Assembly: GCA_963969595.1 (NCBI GenBank)
Contig: OZ018410.1
Coordinates: forward strand, 27,160,913-27,224,912
Direction: 5' to 3'
DNA from: Neckera pumila
Lineage: Eukaryota; Streptophyta; Bryopsida; Hypnales; Neckeraceae
DNA: 64,000 nucleotides
How positions within the stretch are numbered: the first letter of the stretch is position 1; each line of letters starts with the position of its first letter. The notes under the pieces are model-generated. The model saw nothing but the letters and a program-made list of their open reading frames with translations, did no database searches and was not told the origin of the DNA. Positions 61,578 to 64,000 of this stretch are shown here, piece after piece. A program made the position numbers and the translations under genes.

Positions 61578-61816
61578 ATGACAATAAACAATACAAGGGC
61601 GCAACACCTCTGAAAGCCAAATATGCTGCTATTTTATGTTATAATGGAAGGCCATGGATGCTCCATGTATGTAGAAAATAGATCTAAAAGAGGTACACCT
61701 GGTCCTTTCAAGAGACTACCTATTCCAAAATATACATCAAATTTATCATTGTTTTGGTTGCAGGTGGTGCTTGGCCGAATCTAAGATAAGTACACCTAGT
61801 CTTTTAAAGACACTAT

Positions 61817-62074
61817 CATTAGAGGACATTGGAGGCCTCTAGAAGACTGTTTCAGGCCCGTCCTTAATGCTGTCCCGATTCTTTGAACAGCTGGTACGCC
61901 TAGTCTTTTAAGGCAAATATTGTTCTGAGTAATTTTCTTTTTCTTTTTTTTTCCCGAAAATGAGGTGGCATGGTGTTGACCACGTCAGCCAGCTGCTTTC
62001 CATGCATTCCCGCAATCTCGAAACGCAGGGGAGCTTGCAGTCAAGATTTTAGAGGCCTCAAATATCCCCTAATG
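61817..62074. mobile_element. MITE of the CATTAG family, copy 4, in the third satellite unit
   Basis: The 258-bp segment starts CATTAGAGGACATTGGAGGC and its inverted end starts CATTAGGGGATATTTGAGGC. Dropping it joins GACACTAT to CTATTCAAAA, which restores the satellite consensus without any leftover duplication. Confidence 0.75.
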
Positions 62075-62708
62075 CTATTCAAAAATATAAATCAAATCTT
62101 AAATTGTCTGGTTGGAGGTGGTGTTTGGGTGTATCTTCTCCATGTACTTTTGGTCTTTTGGATAGATTGTCCAGTTGAAATTACATGTCAAGTTGTCTAT
62201 TCAAAAGTATAAATAAAATCTTTGATTGTCTAGTTGCAGGTCCTGCTTGGGCGTATCTACTACATGTACTTTTGGTCCTTTGAATAGACTGTCCACTTGA
62301 AAGTACAAGTCAAATCTATGATTATTGTGTAGCAGGTTGTGTTGAGCGGATTTGGCAAAACCACAATCTAGTCTCACGAGGGGGCTGTTTAGTCAAACCT
62401 ACATACTTGTTTAGAACGAAACCTTGCACACACGAGAATGCAATCATAGTTTAACATTGATGTAGAAATTATGCGTTGCTGTAATCTAAATTTCAACATG
62501 TGACAAATTATTCGACAATTTTTCCACCACAACCGGTCCTCTATTTTCAAACTCTATCATCCTTTTCAACAGAAATTTCGTGATGTAGTTTTTTTTTCCC
62601 CCCAAATCCAAGAAATGAAGGATAACTTAATCACTGTTGAAGATCAAAAAGTTCCACCGATAGCTCATTCATCATTCCACCCGAGATCCCCAAGCCTACT
62701 AGCGTGTG

Positions 62709-63544
62709 TCCTTTTGATTCGGCCCGTCTAGGAATAGCCAGACAACTCAAGCACAACCCCCACAAGAAGAATCCCAATCCCTCGAGATCGGTGCACCCCC
62801 CCCCTCCACTGATCGACGCCGAACGGACGCTAACCGCCGTCAGTCCGTAACGCTTCCGGAGCCGCAGGCCGCCTGTCGGGCCCCCTTCCCCTTCGTCACG
62901 CGTTCTCCGCTGCAGCAGGTCTTACCATTCAACGCCGCGGCTGCCGCTGCCGCCCACCTACAGCCCAAAGTCGCAAGCCACGCCTGCTTGTGCCGGACTG
63001 CCGGACTGCCGGCTAGTGGAGAGAGTGGCTCCCCCCGCATCTCCTCCCTGGGAGTCTGGGACCCGCTCTGCACCAACTGAAGGTCCCGCCTGCCACTCCC
63101 TGCTGCCATTGATGAATGATTGACTAGTCGTCGGACCCTCCATCGCATCAAGCCAGCCCAGCCAACTGAAACTACTCAGTCGTTCAATTCAAGCCAGCCG
63201 CTCTCTCTCTTCGTCACATCATTACGGGCGTCACCAGTCACCACAGGAGCAACTTTGGGTCACTCATGCACATCGATGGAGAGGAAGCTTTGAGCTGAGC
63301 AGCGCAGAGCAGTGGAGTTGGAGGAGAGCAGGCCAAAAAGGATGCACAAGCTGTGACGCGTTCTGGGGAAGATCGCGCTCTCCACCAAAACTGGAATCCA
63401 AAAAATCCGTGTATTGTGTATTGTGGGGGGAGCCAGCCAGAGCCCTGCCTGCCAATGGGATGGGGTCCACTCTGTTTTTTCCCTGATGGTGATGGCCTAG
63501 GCGGGGGTTGTTGGGGGTTGTCACATCTGAGTCAGAAGCTTGTA

Positions 63545-63599
<55 letters not shown>

Positions 63600-63703
63600 G
63601 GGAAGTGTGTGGAGTGATTCAGACGAAACGACGGGGGTGTTGGTATTTGGGAATTGGGAAGGAACGAAGGTCCGCTAAGCTTGCTGACTGAAGGACTGAG
63701 GCA
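62709..63703. promoter_or_regulatory. GC-rich region upstream of a probable gene start
   Basis: Base composition changes sharply from AT-rich satellite to GC-rich DNA at about 62710. It carries CT-rich and GA-rich stretches and no repeat of the families seen to the left. ORFs on both strands are open because of the high GC and are not convincing. It is likely the upstream region of the gene that starts near 63.76 kb. Confidence 0.4.
63546..63602. repeat. (GA)n microsatellite ending in a G tract
   Basis: About 22 GA units are followed by 14 consecutive G. GA tracts are common in plant 5' regions. This one lies about 100 bp before a TATA box. Confidence 0.95.
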
Positions 63704-63709
63704 TATAAG
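63704..63709 (+). promoter_or_regulatory. TATA box
   Basis: GCATATAAGGGC sits 55-60 bp before the first ATG of the downstream frame, which would place transcription start near 63735. The match is good for a plant TATA box, but it is unsupported by expression data. Confidence 0.5.
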
Positions 63710-63763
63710 GGCGTGTGTGGTCTTTTTTGGGGCGGAGTGCAAGCGGAGCCTCGAGTTTAGTGT

Positions 63764-63982
63764 ATGTCCTCATCTGGGCCACGTCTCGGAGTCTTTGTCG
63801 TCGTCGTCGCGGTGGAAGAGTCGTCTCCAATCCAGGCGGTCTGCTGCTCCACAAAGAGGATGCTCAGAAACTCCAAGCTGCTTGTATTCTTTCTCTTGGT
63901 GTTTTCTGTGTGGTTTCGGAGCTTTCCCAAGTTCAAGGTGCGGGCGCACGACGAAATTGCGGAGGGCCGGCCTGCTGTTTGA
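63764..63982 (+). CDS. Probable first exon with a signal-anchor-like segment
   Basis: The frame begins MSSSGPRLGVFVVVVAVEES and has a second Met at 63860 followed by LRNSKLLVFFLLVFSVWF, a short basic start plus about 12 hydrophobic residues, as in a signal peptide or signal anchor. The open frame stops at 63980-63982, but AAG/GTGCGG at about 63935-63940 could be a donor, so the true exon may end there and the gene continue beyond the window. No family can be named from this piece. The opposite strand is also open here. Confidence 0.4.
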   Translation: MSSSGPRLGVFVVVVAVEESSPIQAVCCSTKRMLRNSKLLVFFLLVFSVWFRSFPKFKVRAHDEIAEGRPAV

Positions 63983-64000
63983 ATGCAACAGGAACAGCGC

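Larger units (their letters stand above)
59110..62708. repeat. Three higher-order satellite units of about 0.99 kb
   Basis: Each unit contains a non-satellite block (e.g. CTTCAATAGT, TAGTAGYACTT, TAAATCATATACAAATTCTA) plus several 96-bp-type monomers and ends with GGGCTGTTTAGTCAAA and CCTTGCAYACACGGGAAT. The last landmark lies at about 59905, 60900 and 62340. The first step is 995 bp; the second is 1440 bp and returns to about 993 when the two MITE insertions (189 and 258 bp) in unit 3 are subtracted. Confidence 0.85.

Noticed and set aside
58150..62708. CRISPR-like regular repeats
   Set aside because: The whole 96-bp unit is repeated, with no unique spacers, so it is a satellite and not a CRISPR array; the genome is also eukaryotic.
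62840..63151. 103-codon minus-strand frame in the GC-rich region
   Set aside because: Two minus-strand frames are open together and neither has recognisable motifs; it fits an upstream region better.
63353..63691. 112-codon plus-strand frame through the second GA tract
   Set aside because: Half of it is microsatellite and it overlaps the likely promoter; GC-rich DNA keeps several frames open here.
1..64000. tRNA or rRNA genes
   Set aside because: No cloverleaf with the usual internal promoter boxes or rRNA block was recognised by eye; a tRNAscan-SE run would settle it.

Overview
The window looks like nuclear DNA of a land plant, probably a seed-free lineage such as a lycophyte, fern or bryophyte, although the species cannot be fixed from the sequence. 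The reasons are split genes with GT-AG introns, a SWIM-type Mutator-like transposase remnant, small plant-type MITEs (Stowaway-like with TA, Tourist-like with TTA), and very AT-rich, repeat-dense intergenic DNA. No intact multi-domain gene was found. Coding content is mostly decayed.

Layout. 614-5737 (minus) is a multi-exon pseudogene whose C-terminal half has the motif order of a beta-class amino-methyltransferase (N6-adenine/N4-cytosine type); its first intron carries a 96-bp tandem repeat. 7198-10801 (plus) is a decayed MULE transposase with a C-terminal SWIM zinc finger. 12179-12358 (minus) is the recognisable last exon of mitochondrial ribosomal protein mL54 (L37 family). Next to it lies an unrecognised decayed coding region (about 12850-13804, minus). 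14.6-29 kb is mainly non-coding with several MITEs and one small GC-rich ORF (18941-19333, minus). 29.6-56.3 kb is dominated by one family of about 0.9-kb elements. 58.15-62.7 kb is a satellite: 96-bp monomers that pass into three higher-order units of about 0.99 kb. 62.7-64 kb is GC-rich and looks like the promoter and first exon of a plus-strand gene that runs off the window.

The most notable content is that 0.9-kb family. Sixteen copies (two nested inside two others) share ends of the form TTAA-CCCCTAAAGG...CCTTTAGGGG-TTAA. In both nested cases a related copy in the same window supplies the empty site, and it shows insertion at TTAA with TTAA duplicated. A TTAA target duplication plus CCC termini are the hallmarks of piggyBac-type transposition, a superfamily that I believe is scarcely documented in land plants. 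No copy encodes a transposase, so all would be non-autonomous.

The genes do not form a pathway. The window is best read as a transposon graveyard with one ribosomal-protein gene fragment and one probable gene start at the right edge.
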